A DNA stretch of 64,000 nt from Prolixibacteraceae bacterium (GTDB lineage Bacteria > Bacteroidota > Bacteroidia > Bacteroidales > Prolixibacteraceae), in contig JAOARB010000001.1 of assembly GCA_025210775.1 (NCBI GenBank), forward strand, positions 45,742 through 109,741, in the 5' to 3' direction. Both the position numbers and the translations under genes were made by a program. The notes below the pieces were generated by a model. It was given only the letters and a program-made list of their open reading frames with translations, was not told the origin of the DNA and did not search any database. Position 1 is the stretch's first letter. Every line of letters begins with the position of its first letter. Below are positions 48,106-57,425 of this stretch, one piece after another.

Positions 48106-48627
48106 TTATGTCGGATCTTGGTTTGTCGAAGATTCTTCTGAAATAATATTTGGATCATTAATAATTTCAGAACCCGTTAATAGTGCTCCTGTGCTAACAT
48201 CTTCAATCTCTAACATCTCAACAAGAGTTGTTAGTGATTCGTTTATGATTGATAGATCTTCTTCGGATATATTTATCAACTTTTTAGCTAGCCTATGTTG
48301 AAGTAGATCCGGTGTTTTCTCTAGAATATCATAACCAATAGACGTTAAGGTAAGCATGGTAACTCTTTTGTCTCCTGTCTTTGGAAGACGAGCCAACATA
48401 CCTCTTTTCTCTAATCTAGAGATAATTCCTGTTACAGTACTCGAGTTTAGTTTTAGGTGATCACGTATGCTTTTTTGTGACGCCTGATAGTTCGGACTGT
48501 CCTTTAAAAATTCTAGACATAGTATTTGAGGAATACTAACACCATAGTCTTTTTCAATCTTCTTCGATTCGAGATTAATAGAACGTACAATTCTTCGAAT
48601 CAAAATAATTACATTTTTATAGTTCAT
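48106..48627 (-). CDS. MarR-family transcriptional regulator
   Basis: 173 residues. Winged-helix DNA-binding region in the middle (IRDHLKLNSSTVTGIISRLEKRGMLARLPKTGDKRVTM), with a dimerisation helix at each end. The C-terminal 35 residues are an acidic extension, longer than usual. No adjacent drug or phenolic gene is obvious; the upstream neighbour is the symporter gene, which lies 179 bp away on the same strand. Confidence 0.88.
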   Translation of the reverse strand: MNYKNVIILIRRIVRSINLESKKIEKDYGVSIPQILCLEFLKDSPNYQASQKSIRDHLKLNSSTVTGIISRLEKRGMLARLPKTGDKRVTMLTLTSIGYDILEKTPDLLQHRLAKKLINISEEDLSIINESLTTLVEMLEIEDVSTGALLTGSEIINDPNIISEESSTNQDPT

Positions 48628-48670
48628 AAAGCTAAGAGTCTATTGTGCTACAACTCGTAAATGTTTAATA

Positions 48671-48678
48671 CAAATATA
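48671..48678 (-). promoter_or_regulatory. Bacteroidota -7 box for the MarR gene
   Basis: Minus-strand TATATTTG, exact TAnnTTTG match 43 bp from the ATG. Confidence 0.45.
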
Positions 48679-48734
48679 TTGATAAAAAGTAATAATAACC
48701 TCTTCGAAGTGCGATCAAAAAAGATGGATTGAAA

Positions 48735-48782
48735 AAAAAGCTTAGAAAAACATCTTGATAGATGTCTTACCTAAGCTTTTTG
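48735..48782 (-). terminator. Terminator of the DAACS symporter gene
   Basis: AAAAAGCTTAG pairs with CTAAGCTTTTT, with an inner ACATC / GATGT helix. It lies just past the stop at 48806. Confidence 0.8.
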
Positions 48783-48805
48783 CGTTGATATAGATGATGT
48801 TATAG

Positions 48806-50026
48806 CTATCGATTAAATTTGTCTACAATGATCGCACAAGCTGCATCACCAGTGATATTCACAGCTGTTCTAACCATATCAAAGATTCTATCTAAAGCAT
48901 AAAGCAATGGAAGTCCTTCTAGTGGTATTTTTGCTGCTGCAAGAACTGCTACTACTAGTAGTGTTGGACCAGGAACTCCTGCTTGCCCAATAGAACCTAC
49001 TGTTGCAGTAAGAATGATTGCAGTGTATTTGGTTGCATCTAGTGGAATATCAAACATTTGAGAGAAGAAAACAGCTACCAATGCATAGTATAGTGCATTA
49101 CCAGTCATGTTAATGGTTGCCCCTAATGGCAATACAAAACTTGCTGTCTGTTTACTTACTCCTAACTCTTCTTCACAAACATCAATATTTACTGGTAGTG
49201 TTGCCATAGATGAAGCTGTAGAGAATGCCACAATCTGTGGTTTGGTCATTTTCTCAAAGAAACGACGTATCGAAACTTTAGAGAATAGTTTCAATGTAAC
49301 AGGGAATAGAACCAATAGAAGTAATGCAACACCTGCAAGGTTTACCCATACCAGATTAAACACCATGGTTAGAAGTTCGAAACCGAAAGTTCCTGTTGCG
49401 TTTGCAATCAATCCGAATACACCAATAGGAGCAGTATACATTACAATCTTAATCATCCAGATTAATGCTTCTGTGATGTAGTTTAATCCGTTGACTACAG
49501 CACTCTTCTTATGCGTTGGTAAGGTTGATATAGCGATACCAAGAAATAAACCGAAGAAGATAATTTGTAAGATATTACCCTCTACCAACGATTGTATTGG
49601 ATTGAGTGGGATCATCCCCATAAGAACGTCCCAAAATCCAGGAGTCTGAGCTGCTGCTGTATAATCTTCTGGAGGGAACATGGTTTTTACCATCTCCGCA
49701 TCTAATCCTGTACCTGGTTGGAAGATTTCTCCTAATGCCAACCCTAGTCCTACAGAAACAGCTGTAGTTAGAAGAAAATATAGGATTGTTGATAGACCAA
49801 CTTTCCCTGCTTTTTTTGTTGCCCCTAGAGAGGTTGCTCCTGCAATAATAGATACGGTTACCAATGGAACTACGAGCATTTTAATAAGTTGGATAAAAAT
49901 GGATCCCAATGGAGCAAATATGCTTGCATCTTTCCCCATTAATGCTCCTACTCCAATACCGACAACCATGGCTACTAGGATCTGAAATCCTAGGTTGGTT
50001 AGTAATTTCTTGATCTTGCTTTTCAT
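48806..50026 (-). CDS. Dicarboxylate/amino acid:cation symporter (DAACS)
   Basis: 406 residues, with the eight helices and two re-entrant loops of the GltPh fold. Signatures: FSTASSMATLPVNIDVCEEELG (HP1), LPLGATINMTGNALYYALVA (helix 7; NMTG where many have NMDG), and GVPGPTLLVVAVLAAAKIP (HP2). It is Na+ or H+ coupled and takes up glutamate, aspartate or C4-dicarboxylates. The substitution at NMDG may alter coupling or specificity. Monocistronic with a terminator. Confidence 0.9.
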   Translation of the reverse strand: MKSKIKKLLTNLGFQILVAMVVGIGVGALMGKDASIFAPLGSIFIQLIKMLVVPLVTVSIIAGATSLGATKKAGKVGLSTILYFLLTTAVSVGLGLALGEIFQPGTGLDAEMVKTMFPPEDYTAAAQTPGFWDVLMGMIPLNPIQSLVEGNILQIIFFGLFLGIAISTLPTHKKSAVVNGLNYITEALIWMIKIVMYTAPIGVFGLIANATGTFGFELLTMVFNLVWVNLAGVALLLLVLFPVTLKLFSKVSIRRFFEKMTKPQIVAFSTASSMATLPVNIDVCEEELGVSKQTASFVLPLGATINMTGNALYYALVAVFFSQMFDIPLDATKYTAIILTATVGSIGQAGVPGPTLLVVAVLAAAKIPLEGLPLLYALDRIFDMVRTAVNITGDAACAIIVDKFNR

Positions 50027-50091
50027 AATTATAAAATCAAATTAAAGATGTTCTTTTTCTTATGAGATTATATTCCCCTTGTTTACTTCAA

Positions 50092-50103
50092 TGTAACGTT
50101 ACA
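50092..50103. promoter_or_regulatory. Palindromic operator candidate TGTAACGTTACA
   Basis: Perfect 12-bp palindrome with a central CG, in the 290-bp spacer between the divergent symporter and TonB receptor genes, 66 bp from the symporter ATG. Such sites suit a LacI- or CRP/FNR-type dimer. No cognate regulator is adjacent. Confidence 0.4.
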
Positions 50104-50240
50104 CATTTTCGATTAATATTCAAATAACATTTGTCTGGTTATGTTAGAAAATGGTTAATTTCTAACTCTGATTTTTGTCTATTTTTGTGTCTTAAGATGT
50201 TGTATGTTAGAGATTTACAAGTCTGTTAATTATTGTGAAA

Positions 50241-50248
50241 TATTTTTG
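50241..50248 (+). promoter_or_regulatory. Bacteroidota -7 box for the TonB receptor operon
   Basis: TATTTTTG, exact TAnnTTTG match 69 bp before the ATG at 50317. A near match (TATTCTTG) at 50285-50292 is an alternative. Confidence 0.4.
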
Positions 50249-50316
50249 TAACATAGACTTAGTTTTTCTGTAACAGTAGTACATTATTCTTGTAGTGAAA
50301 ACATAAGACAAGAGTA

Positions 50317-53043
50317 ATGAAAAGAAATTTTGTTTTAGTAGCACTCCTATTTTTTATACAATCTATGACTGCTACTGCAATATCTGAAAAAGGAATTGTT
50401 AAGGGTGTTGTTTATGAATTAGTAAACCAGCAAAAGGTTGGTTTAGGTTTTGTAAATGTATATATAGAGGGTACAACCATAGGTGCTGTATCTGACATGG
50501 AAGGTAATTTTCAATTGCCTTTGGCCCCTGGATCTTACGATCTCGTTTTTAGTTCTATCGGATACAGGGTCGTAAAACAACCTATCGAAGTTAATAATGA
50601 GGGAGTCATTAATGTGGAAGCTACTTTAGAGGTCGCAGGTGAAGCACTAGCTGAAGTACAAGTAGTAGCCCAAGCCAATAGAGAGTCGGAACAGATGCTT
50701 TTAGTGGATCAAAAAGAATCTTCTGTTGCCCAACAAAGTGTTGGTTCAAAAGAGTTGGCACGAAAAGCAGTATCTAATGTAATGGATGGAGTAGCTAAGG
50801 TAACAGGAATATCTAAAGTCTCAGGAAGCAACATTACAGTACGAGGTTTGGGGGATAGGTATAATGCTACCACCTTAAATGGTTTGCCTATTGCATCACC
50901 AAATCCTGACACAAAGATGGTTCCATTGGATCTTTTTCCTACATCTATAGTTAAAAATATTGGCGTACAGAAAGTATTCCAGGCTGGAGAATATGCTGAT
51001 TTCTCTGGAGGTAATATTGATATTAAAACCAAAGACTTTGTGTCTAAGTCATTTCTTGATTTGAGCCTTTCTTTGGGAGCCAATACCAATGTAACTCTAA
51101 AAGATATATATCTTGGAAACACCACCTCTAATAGATGGAGTGGCTTTAATGTAAGCGATAGAGAACTTCCTGTTGAAGTAAAAAATAATAGTGGAAGATA
51201 CCCAACATTTGATCACGATCCCTTTTCTTCTTCTTTTGATGTAGAGAAATACAAAGCCCTTCCATCTATCTCTTTAGGTTTAGCAGGTGGAAAAACATGG
51301 ACGTTACGAAACGAGAAAAAGCTAGGGTTACTGTTCTCTGCTAAATATGGAAACAAATTCTCATACCAAAAGGGACGTGCGGTGAATCTAGATAATTCAG
51401 GTAATCCGTTTAGTGATTTCGATTATGACCAATATGCATATGAAACGATGTTCTCAGGATTGGGTAGTGTGCATTTTGCTTTCAATAACGACAATAAGAT
51501 ATTCTATAACCTCTTGATGATCCATCGTACCCAAGATCAGTTTCGTCAAGATGTTGGTTATGACTCTGAAAACAATGATATCCTTTCTAACACCTCTTTG
51601 TTTAGAGCACATCAGTTGTTAAACCAACAGCTTAGAGGCGATCACCAATTAAATGATCAGGTGGCATTAAATTGGAAGGGTAGCTATTCTAAAGCCAAAA
51701 GTAGCGAGCCGGATAGAAAGAATAATGTGTTTGAACAGGAAGGAAACGATTCCTATTCTCTTTTTTCCTTAAACCAGCAAGAGACGATGCGCTATTTTGG
51801 AGAGATGAACGAAACAGATTATAGTGGTACGGTGGAGCTTATCTATGCTTTAAAGAATAAGGATGAAGAGAAGAATGGAGAGGTTAAAATAGGAGTTGAT
51901 GCCGTAAATAAGGACAGAGATTTCTTCTCAAAGAAATATTACTACAATGTCAAGAATGTTGACGATCAACTAGTAGATCCAATAAAAGCCAGTACCATCA
52001 TTAATGATAATGCTTTTGCTAGCGGTGCGATATCAATTCAAAATGGAACTCTTCCTCGTGATGCTTATAAGGCAGGTATGTATGTGGTGGCTGGATATAT
52101 AGATATGGTTTACAATATCAATGATAAGCTTCTGGTAGATATCGGTGTTCGTGCGGAGAAAAGCAATCAATATGTCGACTATTTTACCGATGCTGGTATT
52201 GCCCAGAAAAGTGAGTTAGATGGCTTAGATTTCTTCCCTTCTTTAAATCTAAAATATTCGCCAAACGATAAAACCAATTGGAGAGCCGCTTTAAGTAGAA
52301 CGATCACTCGTCCCGACTTTATTGAGATGGCACCGTTCCAATATAGAGAATCTTATGGTGGAACGACTGTAAGAGGAAATGCAGATATCCAAAATGGATA
52401 TAACTACAATGTGGATCTTAAATGGGAGAAATATCCTAACAGAGGGGAACTAATCTCTCTTGGATTCTATGGTAAATATCTTGATACCCCTATAGAAAGA
52501 ACACAATACTATTCGGCTGGGGTAGGAGAAACATTTCAAAATGCAGATAAAGGTATTGCAGCCGGTGCCGAATTTGAGATAAAAAAGAAGATCAGTGATT
52601 TCACGTTAGGATTGAATGCTTCTTATATCTATACTCAGGTTTTCCTACCAGAGAATGGGGCTTACACTAAGGATAAAAGAGCATTGCAAGGTGCCTCTCC
52701 TTATCTTATCAACGCAGACATCTCTTATCCAGTAAGATTTGGTGAAGATAAAGAGTTAAGACTAAACGGAATATATAATGTCTACGGAAAACGTATCCAC
52801 TCTGTTGGTGTCAATGGTGCTGGTGATATTTATCAAATGCCAGTAAACACATTAGATTTCTTAGCTCAGTTGAAGATGAGTGATAAGTTCTCAATGGAAT
52901 TTGCAGCCAAGAACCTAATCAACCCTAATGTGGAGTTTAAACAAGACTTACTAGACAAAGAAAAAAATAAGATAGGGGTAGAAACAACCAATAGTTATCC
53001 TCTAGGAATTCATTTTTCTTTCGGAATAAAATACCAATTCTAA
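50317..53043 (+). CDS. TonB-dependent receptor (oar/FecA-like), two-component-linked
   Basis: 908 residues: signal peptide (ends near ATA), carboxypeptidase-regulatory-like domain (about 25-115: VNVYIEGTTIGAVSDMEGNFQLPL), plug (about 140-260, VSGSNITVRGLGDRYNATTLNGLPI) and barrel to the terminal LGIHFSFGIKYQF. There is no SusD-like gene, so it is not a glycan locus. The next gene is a beta-helix lipoprotein (34 bp) and then a PhoB/PhoR-like pair. I infer a signal-regulated nutrient uptake unit, possibly phosphate, but no direct ligand evidence exists. Confidence 0.82.
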   Translation: MKRNFVLVALLFFIQSMTATAISEKGIVKGVVYELVNQQKVGLGFVNVYIEGTTIGAVSDMEGNFQLPLAPGSYDLVFSSIGYRVVKQPIEVNNEGVINVEATLEVAGEALAEVQVVAQANRESEQMLLVDQKESSVAQQSVGSKELARKAVSNVMDGVAKVTGISKVSGSNITVRGLGDRYNATTLNGLPIASPNPDTKMVPLDLFPTSIVKNIGVQKVFQAGEYADFSGGNIDIKTKDFVSKSFLDLSLSLGANTNVTLKDIYLGNTTSNRWSGFNVSDRELPVEVKNNSGRYPTFDHDPFSSSFDVEKYKALPSISLGLAGGKTWTLRNEKKLGLLFSAKYGNKFSYQKGRAVNLDNSGNPFSDFDYDQYAYETMFSGLGSVHFAFNNDNKIFYNLLMIHRTQDQFRQDVGYDSENNDILSNTSLFRAHQLLNQQLRGDHQLNDQVALNWKGSYSKAKSSEPDRKNNVFEQEGNDSYSLFSLNQQETMRYFGEMNETDYSGTVELIYALKNKDEEKNGEVKIGVDAVNKDRDFFSKKYYYNVKNVDDQLVDPIKASTIINDNAFASGAISIQNGTLPRDAYKAGMYVVAGYIDMVYNINDKLLVDIGVRAEKSNQYVDYFTDAGIAQKSELDGLDFFPSLNLKYSPNDKTNWRAALSRTITRPDFIEMAPFQYRESYGGTTVRGNADIQNGYNYNVDLKWEKYPNRGELISLGFYGKYLDTPIERTQYYSAGVGETFQNADKGIAAGAEFEIKKKISDFTLGLNASYIYTQVFLPENGAYTKDKRALQGASPYLINADISYPVRFGEDKELRLNGIYNVYGKRIHSVGVNGAGDIYQMPVNTLDFLAQLKMSDKFSMEFAAKNLINPNVEFKQDLLDKEKNKIGVETTNSYPLGIHFSFGIKYQF

Positions 53044-53077
53044 AATAACCCAATTTACATTTAACGATTAAATTAAG

Positions 53078-54283
53078 ATGAAAACATTAAAAAATCTATT
53101 CGTATTAGCAATGTCAATTTTTGCTTTTATCTCTTGTAGTAAGGATTCTAAAACTGCTACAGGCCCTGAAAATGAAAAAGTAGGTGTCATCGGTTCTGTT
53201 TTTTATGGAGGAGATATTAACGAAGATATCACCCTTAAGGCAGGACAGACCTATACCCTTACCAAAGGGGTTCACATGAAAGAAGGACATACCCTTACTA
53301 TCGAACAAGGGGTGACAATCATTGCTAACGCCGATGAGCTTTCTTATATCCTTATCGAAAAAGGAGCGAAGATAAATGCCGTAGGTACTGCTTCTTCTCC
53401 TATCGTGATGACTGCCAGTAAAGAAACTCCAGGTGCTTGGGGTGGATTGATGATCTGTGGTAAAGCAACGATTAATATTGATGGCGGATCAGGAGTCTCT
53501 GAAGTAGGGAATGCTCCTTATGGAGGTACCAATGATGCGGATAACTCAGGAACATTAAAATATATCCGTTTGGAATATACTGGTTATGCTTTCGATGAAG
53601 ACCACGAATCTAACGGAGTGGCTTTCTATGGTGTAGGTTCTGCTACTACTGTCGATCATATCCAAGTTTACAAAGGATCGGATGATGGGTTTGAATTCTT
53701 TGGAGGTACTGTAAACGCAAACTACCTTGTTTCTACTGCTAGCCATGATGATTCTTTCGACTGGACTGAAGGATGGAAAGGTACTTGCTCTTATTGGTTG
53801 GCTGTACAATCGGCTGAATCTAAAGGTACTGGTTTTGAATCAGACAATTTGGAAGGAAACAACGATGCTTCTCCTCGCTCTAAGCCAACCATCTCTAATA
53901 TCACTTTGGTAGGTAATGGTTCTGAAAAATCACAAGCAATGAACCTTCGTAGAGGTACAGGTGCGGTACTTTCTAATCTACTTATGACCAACTATGTGAT
54001 GGGAGTAGGTATTGAAGAGAATTCTACTGCCAAACTGATTGGAACAGATTTGACTATAAACAATGCAGTGTTAAACAACTCTATAACAGATGATAAAAAG
54101 CAATATTTTACTTATGTGAAATCTACAGAAGGAACCGCAAGAACGGCTGTTGATAAGAGCCAGTTGGGTGACAATGTAGTGGTAGCAGAAGTAACTTTAA
54201 GCCAAAACTATATAGGACAAGTTAATGGTGCAGGTGCAGTACCTTCCGGCAATGATTGGACAGACGGTTGGACTCTAAAATAG
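53078..54283 (+). CDS. Right-handed beta-helix lipoprotein
   Basis: 401 residues. Lipobox FISC with the lipid cysteine at residue 20. The body has repeated short beta-strand coils (MKEGHTLTIEQGVTIIANAD; GAKINAVGTASSPIVMTAS; VDHIQVYKGSDDGFEFFGGTVN) and Asp/Gly-rich turns that probably bind calcium. Families of this kind are often annotated only as hypothetical or as T9SS-associated surface proteins; there is no T9SS C-terminal domain here. It lies 34 bp after the receptor gene and is likely its surface-exposed partner in place of SusD. Confidence 0.7.
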   Translation: MKTLKNLFVLAMSIFAFISCSKDSKTATGPENEKVGVIGSVFYGGDINEDITLKAGQTYTLTKGVHMKEGHTLTIEQGVTIIANADELSYILIEKGAKINAVGTASSPIVMTASKETPGAWGGLMICGKATINIDGGSGVSEVGNAPYGGTNDADNSGTLKYIRLEYTGYAFDEDHESNGVAFYGVGSATTVDHIQVYKGSDDGFEFFGGTVNANYLVSTASHDDSFDWTEGWKGTCSYWLAVQSAESKGTGFESDNLEGNNDASPRSKPTISNITLVGNGSEKSQAMNLRRGTGAVLSNLLMTNYVMGVGIEENSTAKLIGTDLTINNAVLNNSITDDKKQYFTYVKSTEGTARTAVDKSQLGDNVVVAEVTLSQNYIGQVNGAGAVPSGNDWTDGWTLK

Positions 54284-54474
54284 ACAGAACACTCTCGATA
54301 TTATTTCTCAACTTTTTGTGAGATGTTTTCGTTTGGGCAGCTTCCATTGTGAAGCTGCCTTTTTTAGTATGTGGGTCTATATTATTTGAAATTGATATAA
54401 ACATTAACTAATTGTGATCTTGTTTTAAACCTTTATAGTTTATTGTATCTTTAGTTTATAGAAAAAATAATAGC

Positions 54475-55161
54475 ATGAATAAAGATCGTATACTCGTTGT
54501 TGATGATGAAGAGGATATCTGTGAGATCCTAAAATTTAATCTGGAAAGTGAAGGCTATCAGGTAGATGTTGCATATTCTGCTGAAGAGGTGTTACAGTTA
54601 GACCTTAATAAGTATAATCTTCTCCTTTTGGATGTCATGATGGGAGAGATATCAGGTTTTAAATTGGCTAATACCTTAAAACATAATAACCGCTACGACA
54701 ATATTCCTTTAATCTTTATTACTGCTAAAGGAACCGAAAATGATACGTTAACAGGTTTTAGCCTTGGTGCCGATGACTATATCCAGAAGCCTTTCTCTAT
54801 CAAAGAGGTGTCGGCTAGAGTAAAAGCAGTATTGGCACGCTCTTCTAAATCTCGTGAGACCGACTCTCCTGTCTATTCTTTCCTAGGCTTACAGGTCGAC
54901 GAAGAGAAGAAAAGGGTGGTGCTAGATGGAAATAAGGTAGTACTGTCACGTAAAGAGTTTGAGATTCTTCTTCTTTTAATCCGCAAACCAGGCAAGGTGT
55001 TCTCTCGTGCCGATATTATACACAGCATCTGGAAGGATGAGGATAATGTCCTTGATAGAACTGTTGATGTCAATGTGACGCGTCTAAGGAAAAAAATAGA
55101 GCCTTATGGCCGTCAGATCGTTACACGCCAAGGATATGGCTACTGTTTTGATGTAAATTGA
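54475..55161 (+). CDS. OmpR/PhoB-family response regulator
   Basis: 228 residues. Receiver domain 1-120 with the acidic pocket VVDDEEDI and the phosphorylated Asp in LLLLDVMMGEISG, the Thr in FITAKG, and Lys in IQKPFSIKE. Winged-helix effector domain about 140-228 (SRKEFEILLLLIRKPGKVFSR, VDVNVTRLRKKI). It pairs with the kinase starting 71 bp downstream. PhoB-type regulators bind direct repeats upstream of target promoters; the upstream receptor locus is the obvious target but no repeat was identified. Confidence 0.92.
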   Translation: MNKDRILVVDDEEDICEILKFNLESEGYQVDVAYSAEEVLQLDLNKYNLLLLDVMMGEISGFKLANTLKHNNRYDNIPLIFITAKGTENDTLTGFSLGADDYIQKPFSIKEVSARVKAVLARSSKSRETDSPVYSFLGLQVDEEKKRVVLDGNKVVLSRKEFEILLLLIRKPGKVFSRADIIHSIWKDEDNVLDRTVDVNVTRLRKKIEPYGRQIVTRQGYGYCFDVN

Positions 55162-55232
55162 TTATATTGTATGGCCTTATAAAAATCGCTATCTGTGAGA
55201 TGATAGCTTTTATTCATATTGAGATTTGTTAA

Positions 55233-56984
55233 ATGAGAAATAGTTATAGAAAACAGCTTTTTTACAATTTCTTTATTCTCTTTTTCCTCTTTATTCTTAC
55301 CGTTATTGTTTTTCAATATCAGCGAGAATTGCACTCAAAAAGAGAATCTTTGGAAAATACATTAGATAATTATGCTTCTATTATTGATAATCTAATACAT
55401 AAACAATGGAAGCAAACATCTGATAATGTGGACCCTCTTGAACAATTTTTACAATTAGTTCCCGATAAAGAATTAAGGGTTACTGTCATTGATAAGAATG
55501 GCGAGGTCCATTTTGATAATCGTTATATCGATTTCTTTGAGATGGATAACCATATTGATAGACCAGAGGTGGTTAAAGCCCTTAAAAAAGGCGAAGGCTC
55601 TTCTATTCGCTATTCCAATTCATTAAAAAAAGAGTTTTACTATTATGCACGATCCTTCGACGATTATACTGTTCGTGCTGCATTGCCATATGATACGACG
55701 ACCATAGATATACTAAAGGTGGATGATCTATTTTTCTATTCGATGTCTTCTCTTTTTGTTATCGTATTGTTTCTACTCTATTTCTTAACAGGGCAGATGG
55801 GAGCCTCTATATCACGCTTACGTAATTTCGCTGTGGTGGCCTCTTCTAATGGTTCTATTGAAGGCTTGGATCTAAACTTTCCTTCTAGTGAGCTAGGGGA
55901 TATCTCTAAAAAGATAGTAGAGATGTATGGTACAATACAGCAAAACAATGAAAAGCTAGAGACCGAAAAGAAAAAACTATACGATCACCTGCATGCCTTA
56001 CAATCTGGGTTGGCAGTCTTTTCTGCCGATAAAACAGAGATCCTTTCTAATGCCCATTTCTTAATGTTTGCCAGCACTCTCTCTTCTCGTTCTGTTCGCA
56101 AAAGTGACGATTTCTTTAAACTAGAGGAGGTGAAGCCGATTATCGACTTCGTGGAAAACAAACAAAAAGGAGATGACATATCTGAATTTGCTGAAGAGAA
56201 AATACAAGTCTCTAAATTTGGTCGTGTGTTTAATATCCAAGCTATCGTCTTTTCTGATAACTCTTTTGAGATTACCATCCAAGATGTCTCGGAACAGGAA
56301 CAAGCAAAAAAACTAAAACGTGAGATTACTGGTAACCTCGCTCATGAGTTGAAAACCCCTGTTACTACTGTACAAGGTTATATAGAGACGATTCTGGAAA
56401 ATAGGGATATGGATACCGAACAGCTCTTCTTCTTCCTTGATAGGGCTTTTAAACAAACCCAACGCTTAGGTGAGTTAATTACCGATATTTCTCTGCTCTC
56501 TAAAATAGAAGAGGCAGGTCATCTATACCAAAAAGAAGAGGTGAAGCCTCATGAAATTGTCCATCGTGTGATTCACGATCTGGATTATAATATTAAACAG
56601 AAAGATATTGAAGTTTGCTTGTCTGTCAATGCACAAACGGCGTTTATTGGTAACCCTTCTTTGGTCTATGCCATCTTTAGAAACTTAGTGGAAAATGCCA
56701 TTAAATATGGAGGACAGAAGATCTCTATTGAATTGCTAAAAGAGTCGTCCGATGAGTTGCTTTTCCGTCTCTATGACAATGGTCCTGGTGTTCCAGAAGA
56801 TCACCTGTCTCGTCTCTTCGAACGATTCTATAGGGTCGATGAAGGTCGAAATAGAAAGATTGGAGGTACTGGTCTCGGCTTGGCAATCGTAAAAAATGCT
56901 GTCTTGATGCATCGAGGTACCATCACCGTAAAGAATAGAGACAAAGGAGGGTTGGAGTTCTTATTCTCTTTTAAGAAAGCGTAA
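55233..56984 (+). CDS. PhoR-like sensor histidine kinase
   Basis: 583 residues: one membrane helix (12-31), a periplasmic sensor (about 32-160, with Cache-like character), a second helix near 168-190, a linker with a PAS-like region, HisKA with the phospho-accepting His in NLAHELKTPVTTVQGYIE, and HATPase (NLVENAIKYGG; DNGPGVPEDHLSRLFERF; GGTGLGLAIVKNAV). It senses an extracytoplasmic signal and phosphorylates the regulator encoded upstream. Signal unknown; the PhoR resemblance is to the kinase core. Confidence 0.92.
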   Translation: MRNSYRKQLFYNFFILFFLFILTVIVFQYQRELHSKRESLENTLDNYASIIDNLIHKQWKQTSDNVDPLEQFLQLVPDKELRVTVIDKNGEVHFDNRYIDFFEMDNHIDRPEVVKALKKGEGSSIRYSNSLKKEFYYYARSFDDYTVRAALPYDTTTIDILKVDDLFFYSMSSLFVIVLFLLYFLTGQMGASISRLRNFAVVASSNGSIEGLDLNFPSSELGDISKKIVEMYGTIQQNNEKLETEKKKLYDHLHALQSGLAVFSADKTEILSNAHFLMFASTLSSRSVRKSDDFFKLEEVKPIIDFVENKQKGDDISEFAEEKIQVSKFGRVFNIQAIVFSDNSFEITIQDVSEQEQAKKLKREITGNLAHELKTPVTTVQGYIETILENRDMDTEQLFFFLDRAFKQTQRLGELITDISLLSKIEEAGHLYQKEEVKPHEIVHRVIHDLDYNIKQKDIEVCLSVNAQTAFIGNPSLVYAIFRNLVENAIKYGGQKISIELLKESSDELLFRLYDNGPGVPEDHLSRLFERFYRVDEGRNRKIGGTGLGLAIVKNAVLMHRGTITVKNRDKGGLEFLFSFKKA

Positions 56985-57006
56985 CCTATTCTACGATATA
57001 ATAATT

Positions 57007-57040
57007 AAGCTATCATGGGAGTCTCATGATAGCTTTTTTT
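57007..57040 (+). terminator. Terminator of the two-component operon
   Basis: AAGCTATCATG pairs perfectly with CATGATAGCTT, followed by seven Ts. Confidence 0.9.
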
Positions 57041-57367
57041 ATGCTACGAAATCAGTTCTATGAGCTTACCGTATCATCAATAAATACTTTGTCGGCTTCC
57101 TGCCCCAAAGAGCTCTTTGGTGGTACTGATGATTCTGTTTCAATATACCCGTGAAGTTGGGACTACTATCTTGTTTATGTCCCCTACACCGTAAGTTCTT
57201 AGACTCTAAAGAACCATTATCTTCTATAATCAATGTTATCCCTTGAGGGATTTCGTTTATCGCAAAGAGGCTTTATTGATGATCGGAATAAGGTAATAAC
57301 AGAAGACTAAGATCATTTTCTTAAAGCACAGCTTCTGTTTTTGATGAAGGAGTCTGAGGCTAAGAAA
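57041..57367 (+). pseudogene. Possible decayed coding sequence
   Basis: This stretch reads as short coding-like segments in shifting frames. For example, 57047-57154 encodes NQFYELTVSSINTLSASC followed by PKELFGGTDDSVSIYP, and 57240-57310 encodes LEGFRLSQRGFIDDRNKV. Composition is less AT-rich than the other spacers. Frame changes and stops separate the pieces. I do not recognise the parent family, and chance cannot be excluded. Confidence 0.25.
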
Positions 57368-57402
57368 CAAAAAAGAGGCTACCTTTTACAAGATAGCCTC
57401 TG
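57368..57402 (-). terminator. Terminator of rho
   Basis: AGAGGCTA pairs with TAGCCTCT; on the minus strand it is followed by a run of six Ts. Located 24 bp after the rho stop. Confidence 0.8.
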
Positions 57403-57425
57403 ATATATTTTATGATTGATTCTTA

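Noticed and set aside
50317..54283. SusC/SusD polysaccharide utilisation locus
   Set aside because: No SusD-like gene, no glycoside hydrolase nearby, and the lipoprotein is a beta-helix type.
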